A stretch of 40,965 bases of DNA. Origin: Acanthaster planci (taxonomy: Eukaryota; Echinodermata; Asteroidea; Valvatida; Acanthasteridae). This document shows, piece by piece, positions 32,499 through 40,965 of the stretch. The position numbers and the translations under genes are program-made. The first letter of the stretch is position 1. Each line of letters starts with the position of its first letter. Location: positions 674,253 through 715,217 of the forward strand of contig NW_019091453.1 in the NCBI RefSeq assembly GCF_001949145.1, written 5' to 3'. The notes beneath the pieces were generated by a model. The model was not told where the DNA came from. It saw only the letters and a program-made list of their open reading frames with translations, and did no database searches.

Positions 32499-33753
32499 CC
32501 ACTTCGCCCCATTTCCACTTCGCCCTGTGCGGTGTGCCACTTCGCTCCATTTCCACTTCGTCCCATCCCTACCTAGCCCCATTTCCACTTCGCCCCTTTG
32601 ATTATCGTTCATTCTGTTCTCTAGCAAATACTAACAGAGGCATAGGCCTAGATAGGATCATAAATCTTTGAACTATTTTTTTCTGTTTTCTTTTTGACGT
32701 GATCTTGGAGAGGATGTCAAAAGAAACATTTTGATATAGGCCTAGCCTAAGTTTGGATTCCATCAGTCCCTGAAAAGCAAAGAAATACTGATTTAAAGTT
32801 GGGATATTTTGAGATTTTGGGACATGTATGTTTAATGCAGAGCAAACTGTGATTTTTTTAAAAATACACAGTAAGGTTCAGTGCAGTCTTTACTCTGCCG
32901 CAAAATGATTGTACTCCTTCCTGAGGCAAAGGCAAATCAACTGTGGATAGATTACAGTAAACTTGCCCACGATTGAAGATTGCACTGAACAATAAATCAT
33001 TATTATATTTTATTATTTTAAATAAAAACCCCCATGGGGCCCAGGTGCTGGACTATCTCCATACCCAGGGCCTTATGCTCATGTGCAATAAAAAGAGATC
33101 GCAAGTGGACCAAATTTGTTTTCAGATCTATTCATTTTTTGGTCCCATTTGAAAACACTGTTACCTTGTTGCGTGTCTTAACACAAAACGTTTGCTTCCA
33201 AGTGACATGGTTTCTCATTACCGAGAAATTTGGAGAAGAATTTCACTGCTCTGTCTGTACATGCCGTAATGGACTTGATGGACAGAAGCTCAAATTGTAG
33301 AAGGGTTTTTCCCAGTGTACAAGCGTGCATCAGTTATCTAAATACTGGATCATTCTTTGTGGACACATGCTTGTAATAAGCCACAACCAAATTTACTTGG
33401 CTGCAACCGATCCTTGATGGCACTTAACCCTAACACTCCTCAGTTTTCCAACAGGTGAAGGATTGAGGAGGGTTAGGGTTAAGGAAGTTACAAAGTATCC
33501 TTCCATATGATTACGAGACGAAGATACCTCCATGGCAGTTGATAAATAATATTAATTTAGTGTCACTGTTTGTATGATCTGTGAAATTTGTTCGATAATG
33601 CACTGATAAGCCCCAAATTGGGGCTTTGTACAATGTACATGTAGTGCTCTGTGGTCTACATGGACAGTAAGTAGTGCTTGGGAGATTGGCGGAAGGGCGA
33701 AGTAACAAATGGGCAACGTTGCAAGCGGGCCAAGTGGTAAATGGGCAAAGTGA
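32499..33753. mobile_element. Possible foldback-type element 2, inverted arrays of 16-bp units
   Basis: Left array 32499-32600: about six units of CCACTTCGCCCCATTT with variants, one lengthened. Right array 33690-33753: four exact-length 16-bp units reading as diverged reverse complements (for example TAAATGGGCAAAGTGA). The interior of ~1.1 kb holds one 59-bp hairpin and no convincing gene. The two arrays are more diverged than in element 1, so pairing as one element is an inference. Confidence 0.5.
33424..33482. mobile_element. 59-bp TTAA-flanked hairpin, copy 2
   Basis: Same length, same ends (TTAACCCTAAC / GTTAGGGTTAA) and same loop as copy 1 at 27679, differing at a few stem positions. 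It lies inside the interior of the foldback-type element at 32499-33753. Confidence 0.75.
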
Positions 33754-34146
33754 GGGACATGTGGATGTTTCGTGTATCCACCCTGAGTTGAAGTGCACCC
33801 TCACCAGTGAAAGACGGACCCTCTGATACAAAGTTTTCCAACTGGGTTTTTGCACACATTCGGCGTTCACATGAAGACCATACATTCCAGATGCAGAATA
33901 ACTTTGTTGGGCGTACTCAGTGTGCCCCGTGTCAAATGTACCTAATCTTGCATACCTATGCGATGAGTTCAAACCAAAGGACTGTCAATTTCATTTAAAA
34001 AGACGCCCTCTTTTGTTCCCTCTCGGAGCACATTACAGCAACCTAAAACCCCTGCTAAATCATCATTCCAACAACAGGTGGAATAATCTTAATTACAGAA
34101 ATTGATCACTGTGCAATCAGCCATTCTTGTAGCATTCCCTTCTGTA

Positions 34147-34684
34147 TTAACCACTTCCTGCGGGGGCATTTTTCAATGTTGATGATGCTGGGGTGGGATA
34201 TTTATCATTTTTTTTCTGTTTTCAAAATTCTTAAAAAATTCCTGTCTTCATTTACTGGACTTTTACAAACACATGAAGGCGTGTCTGGTGTCCACTCTAA
34301 CCCGACCGTAACCGGTGTTACATAATAGTCTTTTGTTCACGAACCTGGCTCAGTGCGCTGCTGACGTCTTTTCAATAGGGGCCAGATTAGCGTCCAGCGG
34401 TGCTGTGTGGTTCATCACTGAGTTGGTGGAGCGCTTTTGTCCCCGGTGGTAATCCACTCGCTCTAAATACCCCAAACCTTGGTATACTGTTTCAAAACAA
34501 GGCAGGTTTATCTCCACTTTTGAGAGTGAAAAAGTGTCGGTAATGCCCAGCAGCCTGGTCTTTTGTTCCGAATACGGTCGTTTGTTACAAGGTCCTGTTC
34601 CCTTTGTCTGAGTTCGGAGGCCCCGGCCACGCATATAAAGCATACGTTTCCGGATCCGGGATCCCCGGCAAGAAGTGGTTAAAG
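34147..34684 (-). mobile_element. MITE family A, best-preserved copy, just upstream of CCNK exon 1
   Basis: Perfect-looking ends TTAACCACTTCCTGC and GCAAGAAGTGGTTAA, with TTAA on both sides. Length about 537 bp. No transposase is encoded. It ends about 135 bp before the acceptor of the first recognised CCNK coding exon. Confidence 0.8.
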
Positions 34685-34833
34685 ATTTAGTTAATTTTTG
34701 TCCACGGAAACAACACATGTTTTTTTATATTGTATTTATGTTTGCACGTGTGTACTTTCTTCAACTTGACAAGTAAACTGCTTTATTTTCTTCCATGTTA
34801 ATTTTTTTTTCTTCAACAGGCCCAACAGGTAGA

Positions 34834-34970
34834 ATGCCGTGTTGGTACTATGAGAAAGAAGACCTGATTAACACGCCTTCCAGCAGAGATGGCATCGATG
34901 CAGCCACGGAGGCTAGATATCGCAAAGAAGGGGCTCGTTTTATCATCGATGCTGGCACCCAGCTTGGACT
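34834..34970 (+). CDS. CCNK: CCNK first recognised coding exon
   Basis: Acceptor is either TTCTTCAACAG (exon from 34820) or nine bases later (from 34829). It encodes [20 protein letters not shown] to AGTQLGL. Donor CTTGGACT|GTATCC, phase 2. Confidence 0.9.
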
Positions 34971-37900
34971 GTATCCTTGCACATTGACAAAGGAACGTGA
35001 AACGGGGCATAGCATTATTCCATATTTGCCACCTTTAACCGGGAGAAGGCACCATGCAAGGAGATTCCAATGCCTTTGTCTTTAGGGGGAATAATTAGTG
35101 TAATGTACATGGGGAGTCAGGTTGGTGTAGTGGCACTTTCCTCGACTTCCACCTCTGCGAGTTGGGTTTGAATCCCATCTAGGTCAGCATATGGATTGGG
35201 TTTTCAGTCCCTGCCTGACTCTGTGGATTTTGCCTGGAATATTCATTCTAGGTTTTCCCTTCCACCTCTAAAACAGTTTTAAACTGAAATTTCCTCATCG
35301 TCTTCTTAATTATCACTTCATCCTGTAATTGGTGATAAATGTGCTGTTGGATGCTCTGAAATAATACATAAATAAATGTGACCTGCTCCATGCAAATAAG
35401 TCACAAGTCATCAGAGCCAGTTGTTAGTAACAGGCCTTTTAAAAGAATCTTGTAATGTAGAAGTCAGTGGGAACCATCAATATTTTTCATCCACACATTT
35501 TTTGCCACTTTCATCAAGATGCCAAAATGATTCATACATGAAAACAAAGAGCTTTGCGTACTCTTCCTAATGGAAACTGAAACAAATTACCAAAAAAATA
35601 GCTTCATTACTCATTTTCACAGAGGGGATAATAAATTACTCTAACATCATTGTTAAGGAGGGCTGGATGCAGAAAGGATTAAAAGCATCTCTAGTCTTTG
35701 ACCTTTTTTTAATTAAAAAGTCATCAAACCATCACAAGCTGATATTGATCAGGTTTATTGTAAATGTTAAATTGAATAAATCTGACTTCTTCCTTGATCA
35801 AGCTGACATAGGCGATACGATACCATGGCAACTGGTGTGGTGTATTTTCATCGCTTTTACATGTTCCATTCCTTCAAGGACTTCCCAAGATATGTAAGTT
35901 GTGGAGTCCATGCTTGAATGATGCATGGTACTTTGATGCCCTAAGCAGTGATGTCTTGTGGGGCCATTGGGGGCCTTGCATACGCACACTTGTTTGTTTG
36001 AATATGGCACAGACTATGAACAATCATGCGTGTACATCTGAAGATACAAATATCCCAGGGGTTTCAGACATTTGACAGATGTCAAATCCACCCCAAGGGG
36101 GTGCTTCTGCTTGGGGTGGATTTGTGATCATTTGCATATAAAATGTAATCTTTTCCTTGTGAGCAATTCATGATTGCCACCCTATGGGCTCTGAATTGGA
36201 CCAAGAGAGGGCACAATTTTCCTAGCAAAGGAAGCTCCTTTGGTAGTAACTGCACATTGCTGGTTCAGGAAGGACTATGAAATGCAGTTGTAATCACTAC
36301 CAAAAGAAAGAACCCTCCCGAACAACATGCCTTTTTTCAACCAATGAGGGGGTGCTTCTGCTCGGGGTGGATTTTTGATCATTTGCATGTAAAAAAATGT
36401 GCATATAAATGCTGCTGCACAAAAGGCTGGTGCCTATGTGAAATCTGGTACATAAATAGGGTCAATTCCCTGAGGTATGACAAACCTGAAAATTCAATAT
36501 TTCAAAAGTTGAAATGTAAAAATATTGTCCAGCCAATATATAGTTTTTCATTTCATATAACATAAGCAAAATAGAAATGTGAAATTATTTATGAGTTGAA
36601 GGAGATGAAAAGTTCAATATCATTGCATATGAAAGTTAAAATCAAATTTATACCCGATATAAATTATTTACTTGGTATTCTATATCGAAGCAGGGCACAG
36701 GAAGAAACGTTGCACAGCCAGGGCTTACTGTTAAAACATAAGCCCCTGCGGATGAGTTTGATGCATGGTAGTAAGCATCAGCACCCTGATGAAGGTGTAC
36801 TTGTTCCCTGAGATCCGCTTTTTATGGTTTCAGTATGAACCAGTTGCAATGAGAATTTGCAGCGATCACTTACGAAATCATCAAAAATGTGATAACGGTT
36901 AAAGATTACTTATGTTATCTAATGGTGCCTGTCCTGATTGAAATAGCCTAGCCACTGTTTTTCACACATTCAGTGTAGCTTGGTTTTTCCATTGAAGATT
37001 GATAAGGGAACGCTTCATAATTACAGAAGGCGGTATTTACTGCGACACCGCTGTATTTTTGCGGTACCAGCATTAAGCCTTTTCGGGTAACTAGTGCCGT
37101 GCCACTAAAAAAAACAGCGGTACCACAGTAAATACCGCCTTCAACAATTATGAAACGCTCCCTAACATGATAGGAAGTGTCTTACATTAGCAGGTTATGA
37201 CTAATAGCTAGGGACAGGTTTATTCTGAACTTCTGATTTTGCTGTTCTGTGTATTAATCTTTTCATTGGTACAGGTCTAGAGGATAGTGTCCACTATTCC
37301 ACTTGCCTGTATGAAAGGCCAGCAACCTACCCTACTGGAGCTGTTTTTGACAGATCAGATAACTCGAGACAAATATGGTTTGAATTGCCATTGATGCCTG
37401 ATGTGTGACATCTCTTTTGCTCAGGTCACAGGGGCTGCCTGCTTGTTCCTGGCAGGGAAGGTAGAAGAGACACCCAAGAAGTGCAAAGACATCATCCGTG
37501 TGGCCAAGCATATGGTCCCAGAGCCTCACTTCAATGCATTTGGCGATGACCCCAAGGTACGGTCGTGTGGCAATAGTGTGATGATCATGTGATTATCGTG
37601 TGATGATCATGTGATCATCGTGTGATGATCATACGATTATCGTGTGATGATCACGTGCTAGATGCAGATGTCTTAACCACTTGACCACGGAGCTTGCCGG
37701 TGTCGGCTGGTTGGTTCGAATCAGATGTAGCAGCGGGTACTGCAAAGAACTACTAGTGCAGACATCTGCACTAATAGGCAGGGGGTCCTGGGTTCGAGTC
37801 CCACCCGAGTGCGCTCTACCTTTTTTCACAAGCCTTAGGGGGCATACACTGAGTATACAGAGTCTTAAAATACACATCAGGCGGGGCTAGATCCAAAATT

Positions 37901-40425
37901 TATTTATATCTCCCCGGCACAAGTCCATCTTTGAAATAGATATATACCGAACTTGCGCTAACGTATTGTTTGGGGTTTCAGATGTATGCTCCTAAAATCT
38001 CTCACGTACCGGTAGCCACTTTTTGCTTTTAATTTTTGTTCCTTTGTGTATTGTCTTTAGCACAATTCCAGCTCAACAGAAAATCATGATTATGCATAAT
38101 GACAACTCACTGACCCCATTATTACAAGGAGGATGGATCCTTTTGTGTATGACTAGTAAACTGCAAATATGGTGGCTTACGCATCGTGGTAAACGGAACG
38201 GTGGGCATTTGTCTTTCGATCATGAATGTGAGTAAAACAAGATAACATATTCTAGTTTTAGTTAACACATGGTCAGATGTCTTGCTTGTATTTTTGGACC
38301 GTTTGCAGGAAGAGATCATGACCCACGAGCGTATTCTTCTTCAGACCATCAAGTTTGACCTTCAGGTGGACCATCCTTACAGCTACCTCCTCAAGTATGC
38401 CAAGACACTCAAAGGGGACAAGGCTAAGATACAGCAGCTAGTGCAGATGGCATGGACATTTGTCAATGACAGGTGAGGAAAGTGCAGATGGCATGGACAT
38501 TTGTCAATGACAGGTGAGGAAAGTGCAGATGGCATGGACATTTGTCAATGACAGGTGAGGAACGAGGAGTGATTGGCTAGTGTTTTGTTTAGTTATTTAT
38601 TCATTACTTTAATATTGGAGTATATATGCTTAATTGTTACTCATTGATTACTCATTGGTTCCCCATTTCTTGTTAATTGATCACTCATCAGTCACTTATT
38701 GAGTTGGATTACTTATTTAGTAAGGGTGTTCTTTTTGATTTTGTGGTTTTCATTTTTTATCGACCTTATTTTGGCAATCATTGGAGGAATACTTGTGAAC
38801 AGAGACAATGCAGGTCTTTCACTTTGAGGGAGAGAACTTGCCATGCATTTAAATTGCCTACTGCCGTATGGTGCTCTCACAGACCCATGTGACCTAACGC
38901 ACATCCACTATTGTCATAGGCAAGAGCCATGGTGCCATGCACAGTACTTATAGGTAGTAAGCAAGTTTCAAAGCTAGCCACCAGTGCCAGATCAATAACT
39001 GTGCATTGGAAAAATAATAACCGTCATGAACTGTGTGTATGGTTGTTTTGCATGAAAAGAAGCTTCATTGTCTGGTTTACAGTGTATGATATATATGTTC
39101 GCTGACCTAAGGCTTGCCTGCTTCAGTGGTGGCTGATCTCCGGGAAACAATGTGGTCATATGATACTTTGACGTTTTTTAATTGGATCCTGTTAAACAGG
39201 ATCAGAAAACATCTAGAGCTTAACCTCGGCTGTTTCCAAGTCCCTAGAGATAAGAAGAAACATTATCATCCCCCTCTGAAGCCGTGTGCGTGTTCTGTTT
39301 GTGACATGGAATGTTTCCAAACCGGTACACCTACCCTCCACAGCCTCTGCACAACACTGTGCTTGCAGTGGGAGCCTCACATTGTGGGTGTGGCCTTCTT
39401 GTACCTGGCGGGCCGCCTCTCCAAGAGTGACCTCCTGGAATCGTCCAGCAAGAACACAAAGGGCAAGTGGTGGGAGCAGCTAGCTGATGATGTGTCCCTG
39501 GACATCATGGAAGGTTAGTAGACAGTGTGCATGTATGAAAGAGGGCGCTATGTTTCCAAGCAACTACATCAGTTTGGATAGATCTATTGTGTGCTTGCGC
39601 ATAGTATATTTTGTGGCCATATATGGCTCCAAGCACATGTGACCTGAAGTTGTGCAGACCAAATGTTTGGCCTGAGCACAGCTGTGACGGAAGCCTCTCT
39701 CTTTGCCTTCAAGGTGACAAGTTACTTGAGCAAGAGGCCCACAGGTTCTGGTCATATTTAGCTATGTACACAGCTCTGTGAATTATGAAGCATGAGGAAG
39801 TAGGGCTGGTCCTAACAATCACATAAGACCATAATGTGAAACGGTTGCTTCATCGCTTGTGTTTAATGGTCACAGTGTTTTGTATATTTGTTGTGTAGAT
39901 ATCTGTCACCTTCTACTGGATCTTTATTCTACCGGCAAAGAGGCAAAGCCATCCGCCACGACTCCAACCAAAGCGGCAGTCAAACGGCCCAGACCGGTAT
40001 GGAATGGTTGTCACATGATTTAAACCTGTTTGCTGTTCAACTGAGCAAAGCCTTATGGCCTTGGGTGACACAACTGGGGTAGTGGAGATAATGAGAATGT
40101 CAGCTCCAGACTGTGAGGCACAGAAGTCAGCGAGTTGAATTTTGTCGGGTGACTGGCAAACTTTCAGTGATACAGTTGTTTTGAGTAGAGAAAAGGTTGC
40201 ATTACTGACCGGAATTTCTTTTTTTTAACAGGAGGCATTACTGTGTCAGTTAAGGTCGTCAAATTTCTCAAAATTACCCTCATTTGAACAATTAGAGGGA
40301 GGAGGAAAAAAAGCAATTTTAATAAATTGTCTTGCTCATGGACACAAGTTAGATTTATGTTTTTATTTTGCTCATGCAGAAAACACCGCCTTCTGCTGGC
40401 TCCGAGGGTGGCAGCAAGACCTCAG
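34834..40425 (+). CDS. CCNK: Cyclin K, 3'-truncated by window edge (7 coding exons seen)
   Basis: Exons: 34834-34970, 35812-35893, 37425-37556, 38309-38472, 39344-39513, 39899-39996, 40380-40425. They join in phase to 276 codons plus one nucleotide and continue beyond the window. Cyclin K activates CDK12 and CDK13, which phosphorylate the RNA polymerase II C-terminal domain in the nucleus. Diagnostic segments are [99 protein letters not shown], and [20 protein letters not shown]. They cover cyclin box 1 (~20-140) and box 2 (~150-250) and align closely with human CCNK. Start at 34834 is the first ATG inside the first recognisable exon. The frame is open upstream in that exon, so an upstream exon could add an N-terminus, as the human protein has ~20 extra residues. 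The Pro-rich C-terminus is outside. Confidence 0.95.
35111..35381 (+). mobile_element. tRNA-derived SINE in CCNK intron 1
   Basis: A-box-like GGTTGGTGTAGTGGC at 35119-35133 and B-box GGTTTGAATCCC at 35165-35176 give a Pol III promoter layout. An unrelated body follows and the 3' end is rich in ATAAATAA. Type and length fit a SINE. Confidence 0.7.
35812..35893 (+). CDS. CCNK: CCNK exon, cyclin box helix with [11 protein letters not shown]
   Basis: Acceptor GCTGACATAG, donor AGATAT|GTAAGT. It encodes [20 protein letters not shown] and FKDFPRY, nearly identical to human [23 protein letters not shown] without its end. Phase 2 in, 0 out. Confidence 0.95.
36083..36124. repeat. Perfect 15-bp hairpin in CCNK intron 2
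   Basis: CAAATCCACCCCAAG pairs exactly with CTTGGGGTGGATTTG across a 12-nt loop. The right arm and the following TGATCATTTGCAT occur again at 36348-36393. Confidence 0.75.
36348..36393 (+). repeat. Direct repeat of the 36098 segment
   Basis: GGGGGTGCTTCTGCTCGGGG followed by TGGATTTTTGATCATTTGCA nearly repeats 36098-36145, 250 bp away. The left hairpin arm is missing here. Confidence 0.65.
37015..37163. mobile_element. Palindromic MITE family E, 149 bp, CCNK intron 2
   Basis: AGGGAACGCTTCATAATTAC then GAAGGCGGTATTTACTG is mirrored by CAGTAAATACCGCCTTC then CAATTATGAAACGCTCCCT. The inner arms ACACCGCTGT/ACAGCGGTACC also pair. The arms cover about 60 bp each. Confidence 0.8.
37425..37556 (+). 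CDS. CCNK: CCNK exon, [11 protein letters not shown] core
   Basis: Acceptor TTTTGCTCAG, donor CCCAAG|GTACGG; 44 codons, phase 0 on both sides. It encodes [20 protein letters not shown] with [10 protein letters not shown], the cyclin-box signature including the KVEE motif that contacts the kinase in cyclins. Confidence 0.96.
37576..37658 (+). repeat. 22-bp tandem repeat, ~3.8 copies
   Basis: Unit GTGTGATGATCATGTGATTATC begins 20 bp after the donor of the CCNK LAGKVEE exon. Units differ by one to three bases; TGATCA palindromes recur in register. Confidence 0.85.
37650..37815. mobile_element. Rearranged tRNA-derived SINE with inverted 5' half
   Basis: On the minus strand 37690-37655 reads GCTCCGTGGTCAAGTGGTTA then AGACATCTGC, a tRNA 5' half with A box. 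On the plus strand 37760-37805 reads GACATCTGC and later GGTTCGAGTCCC, a 3' half with B box. The two halves share ACATCTGCA and face opposite directions. Confidence 0.55.
38309..38472 (+). CDS. CCNK: CCNK exon ending in a triplicated splice-donor segment
   Basis: Acceptor CCGTTTGCAG. It encodes [20 protein letters not shown] through [11 protein letters not shown]. The donor GACAG|GTGAGG at 38473 is the first of three identical donors in a 41-bp tandem triplication (38441-38563). Only this one splices in frame (AG|C to Ser) to 39344 without an in-frame TGA at 38474. Confidence 0.93.
38441..38563 (+). repeat. 41-bp tandem triplication across a CCNK splice donor
   Basis: Units 38441-38481, 38482-38522 and 38523-38563. 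The first two are identical; the third differs only at its last base. Each contains the last 32 nt of the exon and GTGAGGAAA/C of the intron, so three identical donors occur at 38473, 38514 and 38555. Confidence 0.95.
39344..39513 (+). CDS. CCNK: CCNK exon, second cyclin box
   Basis: Acceptor CCCTCCACAG, donor GAAG|GTTAGT. It encodes [20 protein letters not shown] and [12 protein letters not shown], then [16 protein letters not shown], aligned to human [20 protein letters not shown] and RRWWEQFVQDVPVDVLE. Confidence 0.95.
39899..39996 (+). CDS. CCNK: CCNK exon, end of second cyclin box
   Basis: Acceptor TTGTTGTGTAG, donor AGACCG|GTATGG. It encodes [20 protein letters not shown] and a Lys/Arg/Pro-rich end, aligned to human DICHQILDLYSQGKQ. 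Confidence 0.92.
40380..40425 (+). CDS. CCNK: CCNK short exon, last one in the window
   Basis: A 46-nt exon with acceptor GCTCATGCAG and donor CCTCAG|GTGAGT. It encodes [15 protein letters not shown] in the low-complexity part of the protein. It is supported by splice sites and phase (0 in, 1 out), not by strong homology. Confidence 0.75.
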
Positions 40426-40965
40426 GTGAGTAATCAGATTATGCTGCGGCAGTATTTTTATGGCCAGGATTTATCTGTGGTCGGGATAACTTGAATGTTT
40501 TAGAAAGTTAGGTCTTTAGGTTGGCGGATAGACGATTCGAGTAGACTTGCAGATTCCCAAATGTGTTTATGGGCAGGAATGAACTGAGAAAGGCTTGGGT
40601 ATTCCACCAATGTCGGTTGTCACTGACTTTTTACCATAATTGTAGTTGTTTTGTATTGTAGCCATTGTTCATGAAGCTGAGACGTCAGTTTATCATGTTA
40701 TGATTTTCTGACCTCTGTCAGATACTTGTTAAGTATAGTGAAAAGTAAAAGAGAAGGAAAGATGGACCCCTGCAACCCAATAGGTGCTGGGGCGATGCAC
40801 AGGCACCACAACTGTTGGTGAGACACTGTATATCGGGATCCCAATACGATGCGTTTAGCGTTGATCTGCGCATTTCCGCGTTTGAAAATGAGGCTGTGTC
40901 AGCTTCAATTCTTAATACGATCAGACGATTGAAAGTAAGGAGTCAAGACACAAAATGCATAAAGG

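Larger units (their letters stand above)
29658..34833. other. Divergent SETD3 / CCNK interval
   Basis: This 5.2 kb between start codons holds foldback element 1 (30701), the CpG-rich candidate promoter (31515-32498), possible foldback element 2 (32499), a 59-bp hairpin (33424) and MITE A (34147). 29720-30700 shows nothing recognisable. Noncoding 5' exons of either gene were not identified. Confidence 0.6.
34971..40379 (+). other. CCNK introns
   Basis: Introns are 34971-35811 (SINE), 35894-37424 (hairpin, MITE E), 37557-38308 (22-bp repeat, rearranged SINE), 38473-39343 (two extra copies of the 41-bp unit), 39514-39898 and 39997-40379. The stretch 40426-40965 is the start of the next intron with no recognised element. 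Confidence 0.7.

Noticed and set aside
33424-33482. Interstitial telomere repeat
   Set aside because: Only one TTAGGG word per arm, better explained as hairpin-element ends.
33511-33972. 153-codon ORF on minus strand
   Set aside because: Overlaps the right array of foldback element 2; no recognisable domain or splice context.
37576-37658. CRISPR-like array
   Set aside because: Units are contiguous without spacers, in an intron of an animal gene.
37755-37812. Functional tRNA gene with GGTTCGAGTCCC arm
   Set aside because: Its 5' half is in the opposite orientation; no cloverleaf can form.

Overview
This is a stretch of intron-rich animal genomic DNA. Three multi-exon protein genes can be followed exon by exon, each with GT/AG splice sites and consistent codon phases. 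They are recognisable as UBR7 (+, 3' part only), SETD3 (-, complete coding sequence) and cyclin K/CCNK (+, 5' part only). Deuterostome-like protein sequences, kilobase-sized introns, tRNA-derived SINEs, ACATGTAC-rich simple repeats and many short non-autonomous transposons suggest an invertebrate deuterostome (echinoderm, hemichordate or cephalochordate). The species cannot be fixed from the sequence alone.

Layout. 651-4304 (+): last six coding exons of UBR7, a putative E3 ubiquitin ligase; its UBR box and most of its PHD finger lie left of the window. 4305-11181: 6.9 kb intergenic region between two convergent genes, with several MITEs and a tRNA-derived SINE. 11182-29657 (-): thirteen coding exons of SETD3, the actin-histidine N-methyltransferase, which join into an uninterrupted 641-residue reading frame. 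29658-34833: divergent interval between the SETD3 and CCNK start codons. A CpG-rich stretch in its middle is bracketed by two elements whose ends are inverted arrays of short tandem units (foldback type). 34834-40425 (+): the first seven recognised coding exons of CCNK, the cyclin partner of CDK12/CDK13, covering both cyclin boxes; the proline-rich C-terminus lies to the right.

The head-to-head SETD3/CCNK pair matches the arrangement in human 14q32, and UBR7 is also on human 14q32, so the window appears to preserve an old linkage group. The three genes act in different processes (chromatin-linked ubiquitylation, actin methylation, transcription elongation). The shared divergent interval is the only sign of co-regulation.

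The most unusual local features are: (1) a 41-bp perfect or near-perfect tandem triplication across the 3' end and splice donor of CCNK exon 4, creating three identical donors of which only the first preserves the frame; (2) a hammerhead-ribozyme-like motif of the kind known from Penelope-like retroelements, in SETD3 intron 1; (3) two foldback-type elements flanking the SETD3/CCNK divergent region; (4) two 59-bp hairpins of identical length flanked by TTAA, plus two longer MITE families that also begin TTAACC, suggesting piggyBac-type mobilisation; (5) a tRNA-derived SINE whose 5' half is inverted relative to its 3' half. No autonomous transposon ORF, CRISPR array or functional tRNA/rRNA gene was found.
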